From Flavobacteriaceae bacterium PRS1 (GTDB lineage Bacteria; Bacteroidota; Bacteroidia; Flavobacteriales; Flavobacteriaceae): DNA of 64,000 nt. The stretch is from positions 1 through 64,000 of the forward strand of contig RDRZ01000006.1 of NCBI GenBank assembly GCA_003709165.1, in the 5' to 3' direction. The notes under the pieces were generated by a model. It did no database searches, was not told the DNA's origin, and saw only the letters and a program-made list of their open reading frames with translations. This document shows, one piece after another, positions 1 to 10,603 of this stretch; the stretch's first letter is position 1; each line of letters opens with the position of its first letter. The translations under genes were made by a program, and so were the position numbers.

Positions 1-125
1 AAATGAATCTTGCTGTAAACGAATTGGAAGAATTTTACGATGCCTTTGAAATGGAGTTTACCCTTTTCTTTGCTGAACTTATAGAATATTCAAAACAAGA
101 ATTAAAACTATTACATTCACAATAA
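1..125 (+). CDS. 3' end of an unidentified gene (partial)
   Basis: An open frame runs in from the left edge (codons beginning at base 3) and stops at TAA 123-125. The visible tail is about 40 residues, acidic and helical-looking, rich in Glu, Phe and Leu, and ends Leu-Leu-His-Ser-Gln. An ATG at 3-5 is in frame, but the gene most likely starts outside the window. It lies 12 bp before the next gene on the same strand. I do not recognise a family from this fragment. Confidence 0.45.
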   Translation, partial: MNLAVNELEEFYDAFEMEFTLFFAELIEYSKQELKLLHSQ

Positions 126-137
126 TTAATCAATAAT

Positions 138-1841
138 ATGAAAAACATAATCTTAATCTTATTCATTTTTGTTGCATTTTTTTCGTGCAATAACAATTCA
201 AACAAATATGAAGTAGATGAATCTAAAAGAGGTCTTATTGTAGAAAAAGCTATGGTGGTTTCTGCACGTATAGAAGCTTCAAAAATTGGTACAGATATTC
301 TTAAAAAAGGTGGCAACGCTTTTGATGCTATGGCAGCTACTCAATTAGCACTTGCTGTGGCATATCCTGTTGCTGGAAATATTGGTGGTGGTGGTTTTAT
401 GGTATATAGAAAAGCAAATGGAGAGGTTGGAGCACTCGATTATAGAGAGAAAGCGCCTTTAGCAGCGACTAAAGATATGTATCTGGATTCGTTAGGCAAT
501 GTGATTCCTGAAAAGAGTACATTAGGTGTTATGTCTGTTGGTGTTCCTGGATCGATTGCTGGTGTATTTGCTGTTCATGAAAGATTAGGAAGTTTACCAA
601 TAGAAGATATTATAAAACCATCGATTGATTTAGCATTTAGAGGTGTTGTAGTAACCAAAAAACAAGAAAGCAGAATAAAGAGATCCCAAGAATCCTTTTT
701 AAAAGCAAATAACGACACGATCCTTTTTGTAAAAGAATGGAAAGAAAACGATACTATAAAATATCCTGCACTTGCTGAAACCTTAACTCGGATTATGAAA
801 AATGGTCGTGATGAATTTTATAAAGGGGAAACTGCAAAACGATTGGTAAAATTTATACAAGACAATGGAGGTATTATTACCGAAGAAGACTTGGTAAAAT
901 ACAAAGTGAGTTGGCGCAGACCTACAACTTTTGAGTACGACGATTTAAAAATTATTTCCATGTCGCCACCTTCAAGTGGTGGTATATGTCTAGCGCAAAT
1001 TATGGAAATGATAGAACCTTATGATTTAGAAAAATTTGGTCCTAATTCGTTGAAGGCTATTCAAGTAATTACTGAAGCCGAACGTCGTGCTTATGCTGAT
1101 AGAAGTTTTTATTTAGGCGATCCGGATTTTGTGACTGTACCAGGCGAAAAACTTATAAGTGAAGATTATTTAAGAGATAGAATGTCAACATTTTCTTTTG
1201 AAAAAGCAACGCTTTCTTCCGATGTTTCTCATGGCAAAGTTCAGGTTATTGAGAGCAATGAAACAACCCACTATTCTATTATTGACCAATTTGGCAATTC
1301 GGTTTCGGTAACTACAACAATAAATGGAGGCTTTGGATCCAAGCTGTATTGTTCCGATTTGGGTTTCTTTTTAAATAATGAAATGGACGATTTTAGCAGT
1401 AAGCCTGGTGTTCCTAATATGTTTGGATTAATCGGTGCCGAAGCCAATAGTATTGTTCCCGAAAAACGTATGTTAAGCTCGATGACACCAACTATTGTAG
1501 AACGAGACGGAAAGTTATTAATGAGCGTTGGTACTCCTGGAGGCTCTACAATTATTACCTCGGTACTTCAAACTATTTTAAATGTCCACGAATATAAAAT
1601 GACGATGCAACAAGCTGTTGATGCACCTCGTTTTCATCATCAATGGCTGCCTGATGTTATTTTGTTTGAACCTAATTCTTTTCCGAAAGAAATTATTGAA
1701 CAATTACAACGTTTAGGTTATACAACTAATGAAGAAAGTGCGCCAGTACTTGGTAAAGTAGATGGTATTCTTGTATTGGAAAACGGAAAACTGGAAGGTG
1801 GAGCAGACAGACGTGGTGACGATACTGCTATTGGTTTTTAA
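138..1841 (+). CDS. ggt: Gamma-glutamyltransferase (lipoprotein)
   Basis: This 567-residue enzyme of the Ntn-hydrolase GGT family cleaves gamma-glutamyl amides such as glutathione and transfers or hydrolyses the glutamyl group. The first 17 residues form a lipoprotein signal ending in FFSC, so it should be anchored in the cell envelope. The autoprocessing site is visible as ETTHYS; by family comparison the first Thr, residue 376, becomes the N-terminal nucleophile of the small subunit. The downstream SSMTPT and GTPGGS motifs build the substrate pocket. Length matches bacterial GGTs and both subunits are complete. It starts 12 bp after the preceding partial gene and is followed by an inverted repeat that looks like a terminator. 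Confidence 0.93.
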   Translation: MKNIILILFIFVAFFSCNNNSNKYEVDESKRGLIVEKAMVVSARIEASKIGTDILKKGGNAFDAMAATQLALAVAYPVAGNIGGGGFMVYRKANGEVGALDYREKAPLAATKDMYLDSLGNVIPEKSTLGVMSVGVPGSIAGVFAVHERLGSLPIEDIIKPSIDLAFRGVVVTKKQESRIKRSQESFLKANNDTILFVKEWKENDTIKYPALAETLTRIMKNGRDEFYKGETAKRLVKFIQDNGGIITEEDLVKYKVSWRRPTTFEYDDLKIISMSPPSSGGICLAQIMEMIEPYDLEKFGPNSLKAIQVITEAERRAYADRSFYLGDPDFVTVPGEKLISEDYLRDRMSTFSFEKATLSSDVSHGKVQVIESNETTHYSIIDQFGNSVSVTTTINGGFGSKLYCSDLGFFLNNEMDDFSSKPGVPNMFGLIGAEANSIVPEKRMLSSMTPTIVERDGKLLMSVGTPGGSTIITSVLQTILNVHEYKMTMQQAVDAPRFHHQWLPDVILFEPNSFPKEIIEQLQRLGYTTNEESAPVLGKVDGILVLENGKLEGGADRRGDDTAIGF

Positions 1842-1853
1842 TTATTCAAAATA

Positions 1854-1894
1854 CCTACAAGGAATACCTACAAAGTTTTTAAAAACCTTGTAGG
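1854..1894. terminator. Inverted repeat / probable terminator after ggt
   Basis: Two overlapping inverted repeats lie here. CCTACAAGG at 1854-1862 and a second CCTACAAAG-type copy from about 1868 both pair with CCTTGTAGG at 1886-1894. The inner pair is a nearly perfect 14-bp stem rich in A/T at its tip. Hairpins of this kind are common between flavobacterial genes, and here it sits 13 bp after the ggt stop. Confidence 0.5.
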
Positions 1895-2031
1895 ATAAAT
1901 ATGTTTTATAATGATATTACTAAAAATTAAAAATTCATACACTTGATTATCAATTAAGTAAATCTAATTTAATGTCTAATTCAAGTTATAATAGTTGCCT
2001 ATTTCTATAAGAGTTAATATATTTACATATA

Positions 2032-2748
2032 ATGAAACTTAAAAAGACACTTAAAATAATTGCTGGACTTATCGTATTTATTACGCTTCCTAGTGTATTG
2101 TTTTTTGGGTATTTATATGTTAAGTACGATGAAGATATTCCACGAGGAAAACAAGGCGTTGAAGCCGAAAAATTAGCCGTTAAAATGTTGGATGCATTAG
2201 ATTTTACAGCTTACAAAAAAACAAATTATATAGAGTGGACATTTAGAAACAAACATCATTACAAGTGGCAAAAAGACAAGAAAATTTGCACGGTTTACTG
2301 GAAAGATTACAAAGTAGTTTTACACCTTAATAACCCTGAAAACAGCAAAGTTTATGTACATAATTTTAGTGTAAAAGGCGAGATTGAAAAAGAACTGATT
2401 GAAAAAGCAATTGATTATTTTAATAACGATTCATTTTGGTTGGTTGCACCTTATAAGTTATTCGATCCAGGTGTAGAACGTCGTTTGGTAACTCTTGAGA
2501 ATGGAGACGACGCATTACTAGTCACCTACACAACAGGTGGCTCTACTCCAGGAGATTCTTACCTATGGATTCTTGACGATAACGGAAAACCTAAAAGCTT
2601 TAAAATGTGGACATCCATATTACCTCTTAAAGGTGTTGAAGCATCTTGGAGCGATTGGATTACTACCAAAAGTGGCGCACAGCTGCCTAGCTTTCATCAT
2701 CTTTTATTTTTTGGTTTAGAAATGGGAGAGGTAAAAGGAACGGAATAA
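2032..2748 (+). CDS. Membrane-anchored hypothetical protein
   Basis: A 238-residue protein with one N-terminal membrane segment (about residues 8-28), followed by an extracytoplasmic region rich in Trp, Lys and Asp. The N-terminus lacks a lipobox, so it is probably a signal anchor. The body alternates short beta-like stretches with WxWxxDxxG-like segments around residues 175-205. I recall similar conserved proteins of unknown function in other Flavobacteriaceae but cannot name a family. It is a lone gene between the ggt terminator and the uvrA promoter. Confidence 0.7.
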   Translation: MKLKKTLKIIAGLIVFITLPSVLFFGYLYVKYDEDIPRGKQGVEAEKLAVKMLDALDFTAYKKTNYIEWTFRNKHHYKWQKDKKICTVYWKDYKVVLHLNNPENSKVYVHNFSVKGEIEKELIEKAIDYFNNDSFWLVAPYKLFDPGVERRLVTLENGDDALLVTYTTGGSTPGDSYLWILDDNGKPKSFKMWTSILPLKGVEASWSDWITTKSGAQLPSFHHLLFFGLEMGEVKGTE

Positions 2749-2817
2749 AAGTAAATAGTTAATAAGTTTATAAAAAAACCTAAACCAACCTCACTTCATT
2801 TTTAGAATCAAAAACAG

Positions 2818-2825
2818 TACCTTTG
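2818..2825 (+). promoter_or_regulatory. -7 element of the uvrA promoter
   Basis: TACCTTTG fits the Bacteroidota -7 consensus TAnnTTTG and lies 38 bp before the uvrA ATG. No clear -33 TTG is seen at the expected spacing, so only the -7 box is claimed. No SOS-type operator was recognised. Confidence 0.5.
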
Positions 2826-2862
2826 CGGTTTTGCCTGCAAAATTAGGCAGGATTGCCAAAAT

Positions 2863-5694
2863 ATGAACAATCACCAAGAATATATTGAGGTTCAGGGAGC
2901 CAGAGTACACAACCTGAAAAACATTGATGTATCTATACCAAGAGAAAAATTGGTTGTGATAACCGGACTTTCCGGTAGCGGAAAATCGTCTCTTGCTTTC
3001 GATACCATATATGCCGAAGGACAACGTAGATACATTGAAACATTTTCAGCCTATGCACGACAATTTCTTGGAGGTTTGGAACGTCCTGATGTCGATAAAA
3101 TTGATGGGCTTTCTCCCGTTATTGCCATAGAGCAAAAAACAACAAATAAATCGCCTCGCTCTACCGTTGGAACCATTACAGAAATATATGATTTTTTACG
3201 TCTCTTTTTTGCACGTGCCAGCGACGCTTTTAGCTATAATACTGGTAAAAAAATGGTGAGTTACAACGACGAACAAATTAAAGCACTTATAATAAAAAGT
3301 TTTAATGGTAAACACATCAATGTACTGTCTCCGGTTGTACGTTCCAGAAAAGGACATTATAGAGAGTTATTCGAGCAAATTGGGAAGCAAGGCTTTGTCA
3401 AGGTACGAACAGATGGAGAAATTAAAGACCTCGTAAAAGGTATGAAGCTCGATCGCTATAAAACGCACGATGTCGAAATTGTAATAGATAGACTAAAAAT
3501 CGATGAGAATTCCGATAGTAACAAACGTCTCACCGAAACCATTAAAACGGCGATGTATCATGGCGATAATGTGTTAATGATTATTGACCACGACACCAAA
3601 GAAATTCGTTATTTCAGTCGGAATTTAATGTGCCCAACTTCAGGTATTTCATATCCAAATCCTGAACCTAATAACTTTTCGTTCAATTCGCCAAAAGGTG
3701 CTTGTTCAAAATGTAATGGTATTGGCACGTTGTACGAAGTTAATATCGAAAAAATAATTCCTGACAATACTATTTCTATAAAAAATGGTGGATTAGCTCC
3801 ACAAGGTCCGCAAAAAGATAGCTGGATTTTTAAGCAATTAGAATTAATAGCACAACGTTTTGAATTTAGTTTGAGTGATGCTATCAAGTCCATTCCAATA
3901 GAAGCAATGGAAATGATACTTTATGGCGGAAACGAAAAATTTTCAGTTGAAAGTAAATCGCTTGGCATTACACGCAACTATAATATAGATTTTGAAGGGA
4001 TAGCAAACTTTATCGAAAATCAATATAAACATACCGATTCAACATCCATAAAACGTTGGGCAAAAGATTATATGGACAATGTTACTTGTCCTGAATGTAA
4101 AGGAACTCGGTTAAAAAAAGAATCACTATACTTTAAAATTAATGGCAAAAATATTTCAGAATTAGCACAATTGGATATTGCTGATTTAGAGTATTGGTTT
4201 AATGATTTAGAAAATCATTTAAGTAAAAAACAAAATAAAATAGCATCCGAAATTATTAAAGAAATAAACTCCAGAATTCAATTTTTATTGGATGTGGGCT
4301 TGGATTATTTATCTTTAGACCGACCCTCTAAATCGCTTTCAGGTGGCGAGGCACAGCGCATTCGGTTAGCCACACAAATTGGCTCACAACTTGTTGGCGT
4401 ACTTTATATTTTAGATGAACCGAGTATTGGATTGCACCAACGCGATAATGCAAAACTGATAAACTCATTAACATCGCTTCGTGATTTAGGAAATTCGATA
4501 ATTGTTGTCGAGCATGATAAAGAAATGATTGAACGTGCAGATCATGTTATTGATCTTGGTCCGAGAGCTGGAAAACATGGTGGCGAAATTATTAGCGAAG
4601 GAACTCCTAAAGATTTAAAAAAACACCATACACTAACTGCCGATTATTTAAATGGTACCAAATTTCTTGAAACTCCCAAGAAACGAAGAAAAGGCAACGG
4701 AAAAAGAATAGTATTAAAAGGCTGTACAGGTAACAACTTGAAAAATGTGACGCTAACAATTCCTTTAGGTAAAATGATTGGTATTACAGGTGTTTCAGGA
4801 AGTGGAAAATCTACGTTAATTAACGAAACGCTTTATCCTATTTTGAATAATTATTATTTTAATGGTAAGAAAATTCCATTGCCTTATAAAAAAATAGAAG
4901 GTTTACAACATTTAGATAAAGTTATAGAAATCAATCAATCTCCTATTGGAAGAACGCCACGTAGCAATCCTGCTACTTACACAGGAGTTTTTAGCGAAAT
5001 ACGAAGTTTGTATGCCAAAATTCCTGAAGCAATGATTCGAGGTTATAAGCCTGGAAGATTTAGCTTTAATGTTACTGGAGGACGTTGCGAAACCTGTAAA
5101 GGTGGAGGTTTACGTGTTATAGAAATGAATTTTCTTCCAGATGTATATGTTGAATGTGAAACCTGTTTGGGCAAACGTTTCAATAGGGAAACTTTGGAGA
5201 TTCGTTACAAAGGAAAATCGATTAGCGATGTTCTAAATATGACTATAAATGAAGCAGTTCCTTATTTTGAGCACATTCCTAAAATTCACAGGAAATTAAA
5301 AACCATTAAAGATGTTGGATTGGGTTATATTTCTTTGGGTCAACAAAGTACAACACTTTCTGGTGGTGAAGCTCAGCGCATAAAATTGGCTTCCGAATTA
5401 TCTAAAAAAGACACAGGAAATACATTCTATATTTTAGACGAACCTACAACAGGCTTACATTTTGAAGATATTAGGGTGCTTATGATTATGTTGAACAAAC
5501 TTGCTGATAAAGGCAATACAGTTTTAATTATAGAACATAATTTAGATGTCATTAAAATGGTAGATCATATTATTGATATAGGTTATGAAGGCGGAAAAAG
5601 TGGTGGTGAAATTGTTGTAGAAGGCACACCAGAAATCGTGGCAAAACACAAAAAGAGCTATACAGCCCAATTCCTCAAAAAAGAATTAAATTAG
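2863..5694 (+). CDS. uvrA: UvrABC excinuclease subunit A
   Basis: UvrA is the DNA-damage recognition ATPase of nucleotide excision repair and works as a dimer with UvrB. The 943 residues contain two ABC ATPase modules. The first has Walker A GLSGSGKS (35-42), an SGGEAQR signature and LDEPSIGLH; the second has [16 protein letters not shown] and LDEPTTGLH. Zinc-module cysteines are present as CSKC, CPEC and the CETC pairs. The first pair, usually CPxCG, reads CPTSG here, so one zinc ligand is replaced by Ser. I recall a CPTxG form in other Bacteroidota UvrA proteins. Length is typical. It is followed after 23 bp by the LOG-family gene. Confidence 0.96.
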   Translation: MNNHQEYIEVQGARVHNLKNIDVSIPREKLVVITGLSGSGKSSLAFDTIYAEGQRRYIETFSAYARQFLGGLERPDVDKIDGLSPVIAIEQKTTNKSPRSTVGTITEIYDFLRLFFARASDAFSYNTGKKMVSYNDEQIKALIIKSFNGKHINVLSPVVRSRKGHYRELFEQIGKQGFVKVRTDGEIKDLVKGMKLDRYKTHDVEIVIDRLKIDENSDSNKRLTETIKTAMYHGDNVLMIIDHDTKEIRYFSRNLMCPTSGISYPNPEPNNFSFNSPKGACSKCNGIGTLYEVNIEKIIPDNTISIKNGGLAPQGPQKDSWIFKQLELIAQRFEFSLSDAIKSIPIEAMEMILYGGNEKFSVESKSLGITRNYNIDFEGIANFIENQYKHTDSTSIKRWAKDYMDNVTCPECKGTRLKKESLYFKINGKNISELAQLDIADLEYWFNDLENHLSKKQNKIASEIIKEINSRIQFLLDVGLDYLSLDRPSKSLSGGEAQRIRLATQIGSQLVGVLYILDEPSIGLHQRDNAKLINSLTSLRDLGNSIIVVEHDKEMIERADHVIDLGPRAGKHGGEIISEGTPKDLKKHHTLTADYLNGTKFLETPKKRRKGNGKRIVLKGCTGNNLKNVTLTIPLGKMIGITGVSGSGKSTLINETLYPILNNYYFNGKKIPLPYKKIEGLQHLDKVIEINQSPIGRTPRSNPATYTGVFSEIRSLYAKIPEAMIRGYKPGRFSFNVTGGRCETCKGGGLRVIEMNFLPDVYVECETCLGKRFNRETLEIRYKGKSISDVLNMTINEAVPYFEHIPKIHRKLKTIKDVGLGYISLGQQSTTLSGGEAQRIKLASELSKKDTGNTFYILDEPTTGLHFEDIRVLMIMLNKLADKGNTVLIIEHNLDVIKMVDHIIDIGYEGGKSGGEIVVEGTPEIVAKHKKSYTAQFLKKELN

Positions 5695-5717
5695 CACATT
5701 GCAAAATTTTTAAAAAG

Positions 5718-6407
5718 ATGAAAAAACAGAAACATCTAAAAGGATGGAATGAAATAAAAGCAAACGACTCTTGGGCGATTTTTAAAATCATGGGAGAATT
5801 TGTTGAGGGATTCGAAAAAATGAGTAGGATTGGCCCTTGTGTGTCTATATTTGGATCTGCTAGAACAAAGTCAGATAATAAATATTACAAGTTAACAGAA
5901 AAAATAGCTGAAAAAATTGTAGAAGCTGGTTATGGTGTGATAACTGGAGGTGGTCCAGGAATTATGGAAGCTGGAAACAAAGGAGCTCATCAAGCTGGAG
6001 GAACTTCAGTTGGTTTAAATATTGAATTGCCCTTTGAACAAAATGACAATCCGTATATCGATACAGATAAGAACTTAGATTTCGACTATTTTTTTGTACG
6101 TAAGGTTATGTTTGTAAAATATTCTCAAGGATTTGTTGTCATGCCTGGAGGCTTTGGAACTTTAGACGAAATTTTTGAAGCGATTACTTTAATACAAACC
6201 AAAAAAATTGAAAAATTTCCTATTATAATGGTTGGAACAGAGTTTTGGGAAGGCATTATGGATTGGATAAGAGATACTGTACTTAAAAAATTTGAAAATG
6301 TTAGCGCAACCGATTTAGATTTAATACATCTTGTTGATACAGAAGATGAAGTTATTGAGATTTTAGACTCTTTCTATAATAAGCATGGAACAAGAATTAA
6401 TTTCTAA
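5718..6407 (+). CDS. LOG family protein (TIGR00730, nucleotide 5'-monophosphate phosphoribohydrolase-like)
   Basis: A 229-residue Rossmann-fold protein with the two hallmark motifs of the LOG/TIGR00730 family: GGGPGIMEA near residues 77-85 and PGGFGTLDE near 143-151. Characterised relatives remove ribose 5-phosphate from cytokinin or purine nucleotides; in bacteria many remain of uncertain substrate. No signal peptide is present, so it is cytosolic. It follows uvrA by 23 bp and may be cotranscribed with it, although no functional link is implied. Confidence 0.9.
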   Translation: MKKQKHLKGWNEIKANDSWAIFKIMGEFVEGFEKMSRIGPCVSIFGSARTKSDNKYYKLTEKIAEKIVEAGYGVITGGGPGIMEAGNKGAHQAGGTSVGLNIELPFEQNDNPYIDTDKNLDFDYFFVRKVMFVKYSQGFVVMPGGFGTLDEIFEAITLIQTKKIEKFPIIMVGTEFWEGIMDWIRDTVLKKFENVSATDLDLIHLVDTEDEVIEILDSFYNKHGTRINF

Positions 6408-6437
6408 ATTAACAACAATTTTTTCTCCCTAAATAAA

Positions 6438-7697
6438 ATGAAAAAGAAATTATTAGTAATATTGATAGTTTGTTTTTGTGCCATAAATAATGTGGTTTCA
6501 CAAGAAACATTCAAGATCATGTTTTACAACTTGCTAAATTTCCCAGATCAGTCTTCCTCAAAAATATTAAATTTAGAAATAATTTTAGAAGATTATAAAC
6601 CAGATTTGTTTATGGTTTGCGAACTCAACAATCAAACTGGAGCAGATGCTATATTAAATTCACTTCAGTTTATTAATCCAGATTATGAGAGTGCAGTTTT
6701 TGTTACAAATTCTTCCGACGATACCATCGGAGATCAAAACTATTTGCAAAATTTTATATATTTTGATAGTAGAAAGTTTATTTTAGTAAGCCAGACTCAA
6801 ATACAAACTATCTTTCGAGATTTCAATCATTATACCTTTAAACTAAATACAACAGATCAAATATCGAACCCAATTATTATTCATTTTATAGTATGCCATT
6901 TGAAGTCTTCTCAAGACATTCCTAATCCTGATTTAAGATTCCAAATGGTAGAAGATTTAACAAATTATCTTGATGGTTTTCCTAGTAGTGACTATTTTAT
7001 TTTAGGTGGAGATCTTAATATTTATACAAATTCTGAATTAGCATTTATAGAACTAACAGATGCAACTAATAATATAACATTTACAGATCCTGCAAATAGA
7101 GTTGGAAATTGGCATAATAACACTGCCTATTTAGATGTTTTTACACAATCTACAAGATTGACAGATGCTTTAGGTGGGGCTGGTGGTGGTTTTGACGATC
7201 GTTTCGATTTTATTCTAACTTCTGAAAACGTGCTTACAAATCCTGATATTTTTTATGTAACAAGTTCGTATCAAGTTTTTGGAAATAACGGTAATACAAA
7301 CTGCTATAATCAAGAAATAAACTCTAATAGTTGCAATGGTGTTGATTTTGGTATAACAATCAGGAATGCGCTCTACAACATTAGTGATCATTTACCGGTT
7401 ACTTTAGAATTACAAACTAATGAAACTTTAAGCACAAGTAATTTTAATATGACACCAACGTTTAGTATTTCAGGAAGTAATATTGTAAAAGATAAGCTTT
7501 TAATACAATTAAACACAACTGCTTTTAAAAGTGATTTTATTTTTGTTTATAATATATTAGGACAAAAAATAGAAAGTTATAAAGTTCAAAATCTAACTCT
7601 TTTACAGCTTAATGTATCTAATTTGTCAAACGGAATTTATTATTTAATTGCCTCAAACTTTAATTTAAACCCATTAAAATTCATTAAAGCGAATTGA
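6438..7697 (+). CDS. Secreted endonuclease/exonuclease/phosphatase-family protein with T9SS sorting domain
   Basis: A 419-residue protein beginning with a Sec signal peptide (about 21 residues). The catalytic domain resembles the EEP (DNase I-like) superfamily: an N-terminal FYNLLNF strand, CELN near residue 57, GGDLNIY near 190 and SDHLP near 315, giving the Asn/Asp/His metal and catalytic residues. The last 70 residues form a type A Por/T9SS C-terminal domain with NILGQ and LSNGIYYLIA-like motifs, so it should be exported through the type IX system. The substrate may be nucleic acid or phosphoester. The stop codon overlaps the start of the next gene. Confidence 0.85.
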   Translation: MKKKLLVILIVCFCAINNVVSQETFKIMFYNLLNFPDQSSSKILNLEIILEDYKPDLFMVCELNNQTGADAILNSLQFINPDYESAVFVTNSSDDTIGDQNYLQNFIYFDSRKFILVSQTQIQTIFRDFNHYTFKLNTTDQISNPIIIHFIVCHLKSSQDIPNPDLRFQMVEDLTNYLDGFPSSDYFILGGDLNIYTNSELAFIELTDATNNITFTDPANRVGNWHNNTAYLDVFTQSTRLTDALGGAGGGFDDRFDFILTSENVLTNPDIFYVTSSYQVFGNNGNTNCYNQEINSNSCNGVDFGITIRNALYNISDHLPVTLELQTNETLSTSNFNMTPTFSISGSNIVKDKLLIQLNTTAFKSDFIFVYNILGQKIESYKVQNLTLLQLNVSNLSNGIYYLIASNFNLNPLKFIKAN

Positions 7698-10528
7698 AAA
7701 TAAATATACTATACCTACTTATATTTTCACTATTTCAATTTAGTGCTATATGTCAAAACAAAATTGACATTATAGCTGTGTTCGATATTGAAAACGATCA
7801 AATTCATATAAGTCAGGAAATAGTTTATAAAAACACTTCAACAGATACTTTAAAAAGCATTTTTTTAAATGATTGGAGTCATAGTTATTCTACTAAAAAC
7901 ACGCCATTAGCTAAACGTTTTTCAGAAGAGTACAGTACTAAATTTCATTTTGCAGAAAATGAAGATCGTGGTTATACAGTTATAACTGCTTTAACAAACA
8001 ATAATAATACTAATTTAGTATTTGAACGCCTACAATCACATCCTGACGTTATAAAAGTTGAATTGGCAAATTCATTATTACCAAATAATAGTTACAGTTT
8101 AAAATTAGTTTATACAGTACAACTCCCAAAAGACAAGTTTACACGTTATGGTGTAACTGCTTTAAAAGATTATAATTTAAAATATTGGTATATTACTCCA
8201 GCAGTATATAATGGCACTTGGCATTATTATAGTAATAAAAATTTAGATGATATTTTTATTCCTAAAGCAGATATCAATCTACAAGTGGAGTTCCCAAAAA
8301 ATTATATACTTACTTCAGAATTAGATATTATAGAAACGATTGAAAACAGTAATACTCAAACAATTTTTCTATCCGGAAAAAATCGTATAGACAGCAAATT
8401 ATTTTTAAATAAATTACAAATTTATAAAACAGTACAGACTAATAAATTTTCTATTCTTTCTAATATTGGCGAAAAAGGATTGGGTGCTACTGATAAGGCC
8501 ATCATTTCATATAAGATTATAAACTTCATAAGTGATTATTTAGGTGAATATCCACACAAAAAACTTATAGTTTCTGATATAGATGCAAAAAAAAATCCTA
8601 TTTATGGATTAAACCAATTACCAGATTTTATTAGACCATTTCCTAAAAATTTTCAGTTTGAATTAAAACTGTTAAAGAATACTCTTAATAACTATCTTGA
8701 TAACACTCTGCTTATAAATCCAAGAAAAGAACAATGGTTAAAAGATGGGATTCAAATTTATTTTATGATAAAATACATTGAAGACTATTATCCCGATATG
8801 AAACTTTTAGGCTCGTTAGCCAATGTATGGGGAATTCGGTCATTTCATGCTTCTGATTTAAAATTTAACGAACAATATGGTCTTGTGTATATGCATATGG
8901 CGAGAACAAATAGAGATCAGCCATTAGACATGCAAAAGGATTCGCTATTAAAGTTTAATAAAAATTTAGCAAACAAATATAAAGCGGGAGTTGGATTAAA
9001 ATATCTCGATGATTATATAAATGAAGATATATTAGAAAGAACAATTAAGTCTTTTTTAAAAGATAATAAATTAAGAAATACTTCGGCAAAAGATTTTGAA
9101 ATTTTTCTGAAATCACAAACAACAAAAAATATAGATTGGTTTTTTGAAGATTATCTTACTACGAGAAAGAAAATTGATTTTAAAATTAAAAGCGTTACGA
9201 AAACTAAAGATTCTATTACTTTAACAATAAAGAATAAGCGTAAAAACAAAATGCCCGTTTCGCTTTTTACACTTAACAATGATTCTATAATATCTAAAAT
9301 CTGGATTAACAATATCGATGGAGAAAAAACGTTAACCATACCAAGAAATAATGCCAATAAATTGGTGTTAAATTACGATAATACCATTCCTGAATACAAC
9401 TTAAGAGATAACTGGAAATCTCTAAAGGGTTTCCCTTTTAACAATAAACCGATTCAATTTAGATTATTTAAAGATATTGAAGACCCATACTACAGTCAGG
9501 TGTTTTTAATGCCATTAATAGAATTTAATAACATTTATGACGGCTTAACCCTTGGCTTAAAGTTTTATAATAAAACTTTATTAAGAAAAGGGTTTAATTA
9601 TAATTTAGCACCTCAATATGGAACTAAATCTAAATCATTTACGGGCTCAGGATCTATTTTTTATATTCAAAATATAGAAGATACTAGCCTTTACAAAATA
9701 ACTTATGGATTAACTGGAAGCTACTCATCTTTTGCTCCCGATTTATTTGTAAAAAGAGTCTCACCTTTTTTAACCTTTAGTTTTAGAGACCACGCCGATT
9801 TTAGATCTAATAAATTTCAAGCAATAAATTTTAGATATATAGGTATTTCTCGAGATGAAGATATAAATAATATTTCAGGTAATACAGACCCTGATTATAA
9901 AGTCTTCAATGCAAGATATATAAATACTAATCCTGGCTTAATAAATTATTACAAGTGGTTTACCGACTTTCAGTTATCAAAAGACTTTGGAAAACTGTCC
10001 TTTAATTTTGAATATAGAAAATTATTTGAAAACAACAGGCAATTAAATATTCGCTTTTTTGCTGGTGCTTTTTTGTATAATAACAATCCAACAGATACTG
10101 ACTTTTTCAGTTTTGCATTAGATAGACCAACAGATTATTTGTTCGATTATAATTATTTAGGTCGTTCGGAAACTTCAGGAATTTTTAGTCAACAATTAAT
10201 TATTGCCGAAGGTGGATTTAAATCTAAATTAGAAACGCCTTTTGCAAATCAATGGATTTCGACATTTAACTTAAGTACAACGTTGTGGAAATACGTACAA
10301 GCCTATGGAGATATTGGTCTCGTAAAAAACAAATTCCAAAATCCAAAATTTGTTTACGATTCTGGAATACGTTTAAATTTAGTGACCGATTATTTTGAAA
10401 TTTATTTCCCAGTATATTCAAGTTTGGGTTGGGAAATCGGCAATAAAAATTACGATCAAAGAATACGATTTATATTTACTGTAGATCCGGAGGTTTTGCT
10501 TGGTTTATTCAGACGTAAATGGTACTAA
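7694..10528 (+). CDS. M1 peptidase-like protein fused to a C-terminal beta-barrel; catalytic motif missing
   Basis: A 944-residue protein. The start is TTG at 7694-7696, overlapping the upstream TGA; a signal peptide begins at this codon, which supports the choice. The N-terminal half follows the M1 (gluzincin) layout: a beta-sandwich, then a helical region. The HExxH zinc motif is absent; the place where it should be reads LKNTLNNYLDN, and the downstream WLxEGF motif is altered to WLKDGIQ near residue 347. The C-terminal 350 residues are amphipathic beta strands typical of an outer-membrane barrel ending in an aromatic residue (Lys-Trp-Tyr). It is probably non-peptidolytic and outer-membrane inserted. 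It is translationally coupled with the preceding gene. Confidence 0.75.
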   Translation: MKINILYLLIFSLFQFSAICQNKIDIIAVFDIENDQIHISQEIVYKNTSTDTLKSIFLNDWSHSYSTKNTPLAKRFSEEYSTKFHFAENEDRGYTVITALTNNNNTNLVFERLQSHPDVIKVELANSLLPNNSYSLKLVYTVQLPKDKFTRYGVTALKDYNLKYWYITPAVYNGTWHYYSNKNLDDIFIPKADINLQVEFPKNYILTSELDIIETIENSNTQTIFLSGKNRIDSKLFLNKLQIYKTVQTNKFSILSNIGEKGLGATDKAIISYKIINFISDYLGEYPHKKLIVSDIDAKKNPIYGLNQLPDFIRPFPKNFQFELKLLKNTLNNYLDNTLLINPRKEQWLKDGIQIYFMIKYIEDYYPDMKLLGSLANVWGIRSFHASDLKFNEQYGLVYMHMARTNRDQPLDMQKDSLLKFNKNLANKYKAGVGLKYLDDYINEDILERTIKSFLKDNKLRNTSAKDFEIFLKSQTTKNIDWFFEDYLTTRKKIDFKIKSVTKTKDSITLTIKNKRKNKMPVSLFTLNNDSIISKIWINNIDGEKTLTIPRNNANKLVLNYDNTIPEYNLRDNWKSLKGFPFNNKPIQFRLFKDIEDPYYSQVFLMPLIEFNNIYDGLTLGLKFYNKTLLRKGFNYNLAPQYGTKSKSFTGSGSIFYIQNIEDTSLYKITYGLTGSYSSFAPDLFVKRVSPFLTFSFRDHADFRSNKFQAINFRYIGISRDEDINNISGNTDPDYKVFNARYINTNPGLINYYKWFTDFQLSKDFGKLSFNFEYRKLFENNRQLNIRFFAGAFLYNNNPTDTDFFSFALDRPTDYLFDYNYLGRSETSGIFSQQLIIAEGGFKSKLETPFANQWISTFNLSTTLWKYVQAYGDIGLVKNKFQNPKFVYDSGIRLNLVTDYFEIYFPVYSSLGWEIGNKNYDQRIRFIFTVDPEVLLGLFRRKWY

Positions 10529-10535
10529 TACCACT

Positions 10536-10603
10536 AATTAGCGTTCAGAACTATAAAGTAAAAAAAACCTGTTCTTTTTACTTTATAGTTCTGAACGTTA
10601 ATT
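10536..10603. terminator. Long perfect-type hairpin between genes
   Basis: Arms of 29 nt (10536-10564 and 10575-10603) are reverse complements with a single mismatch and a 10-nt loop, framed by A- and T-runs. It begins just after the stop of the upstream barrel protein. It is the strongest hairpin in the first 15 kb and could act as a bidirectional terminator or be a small mobile palindrome. Confidence 0.6.
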
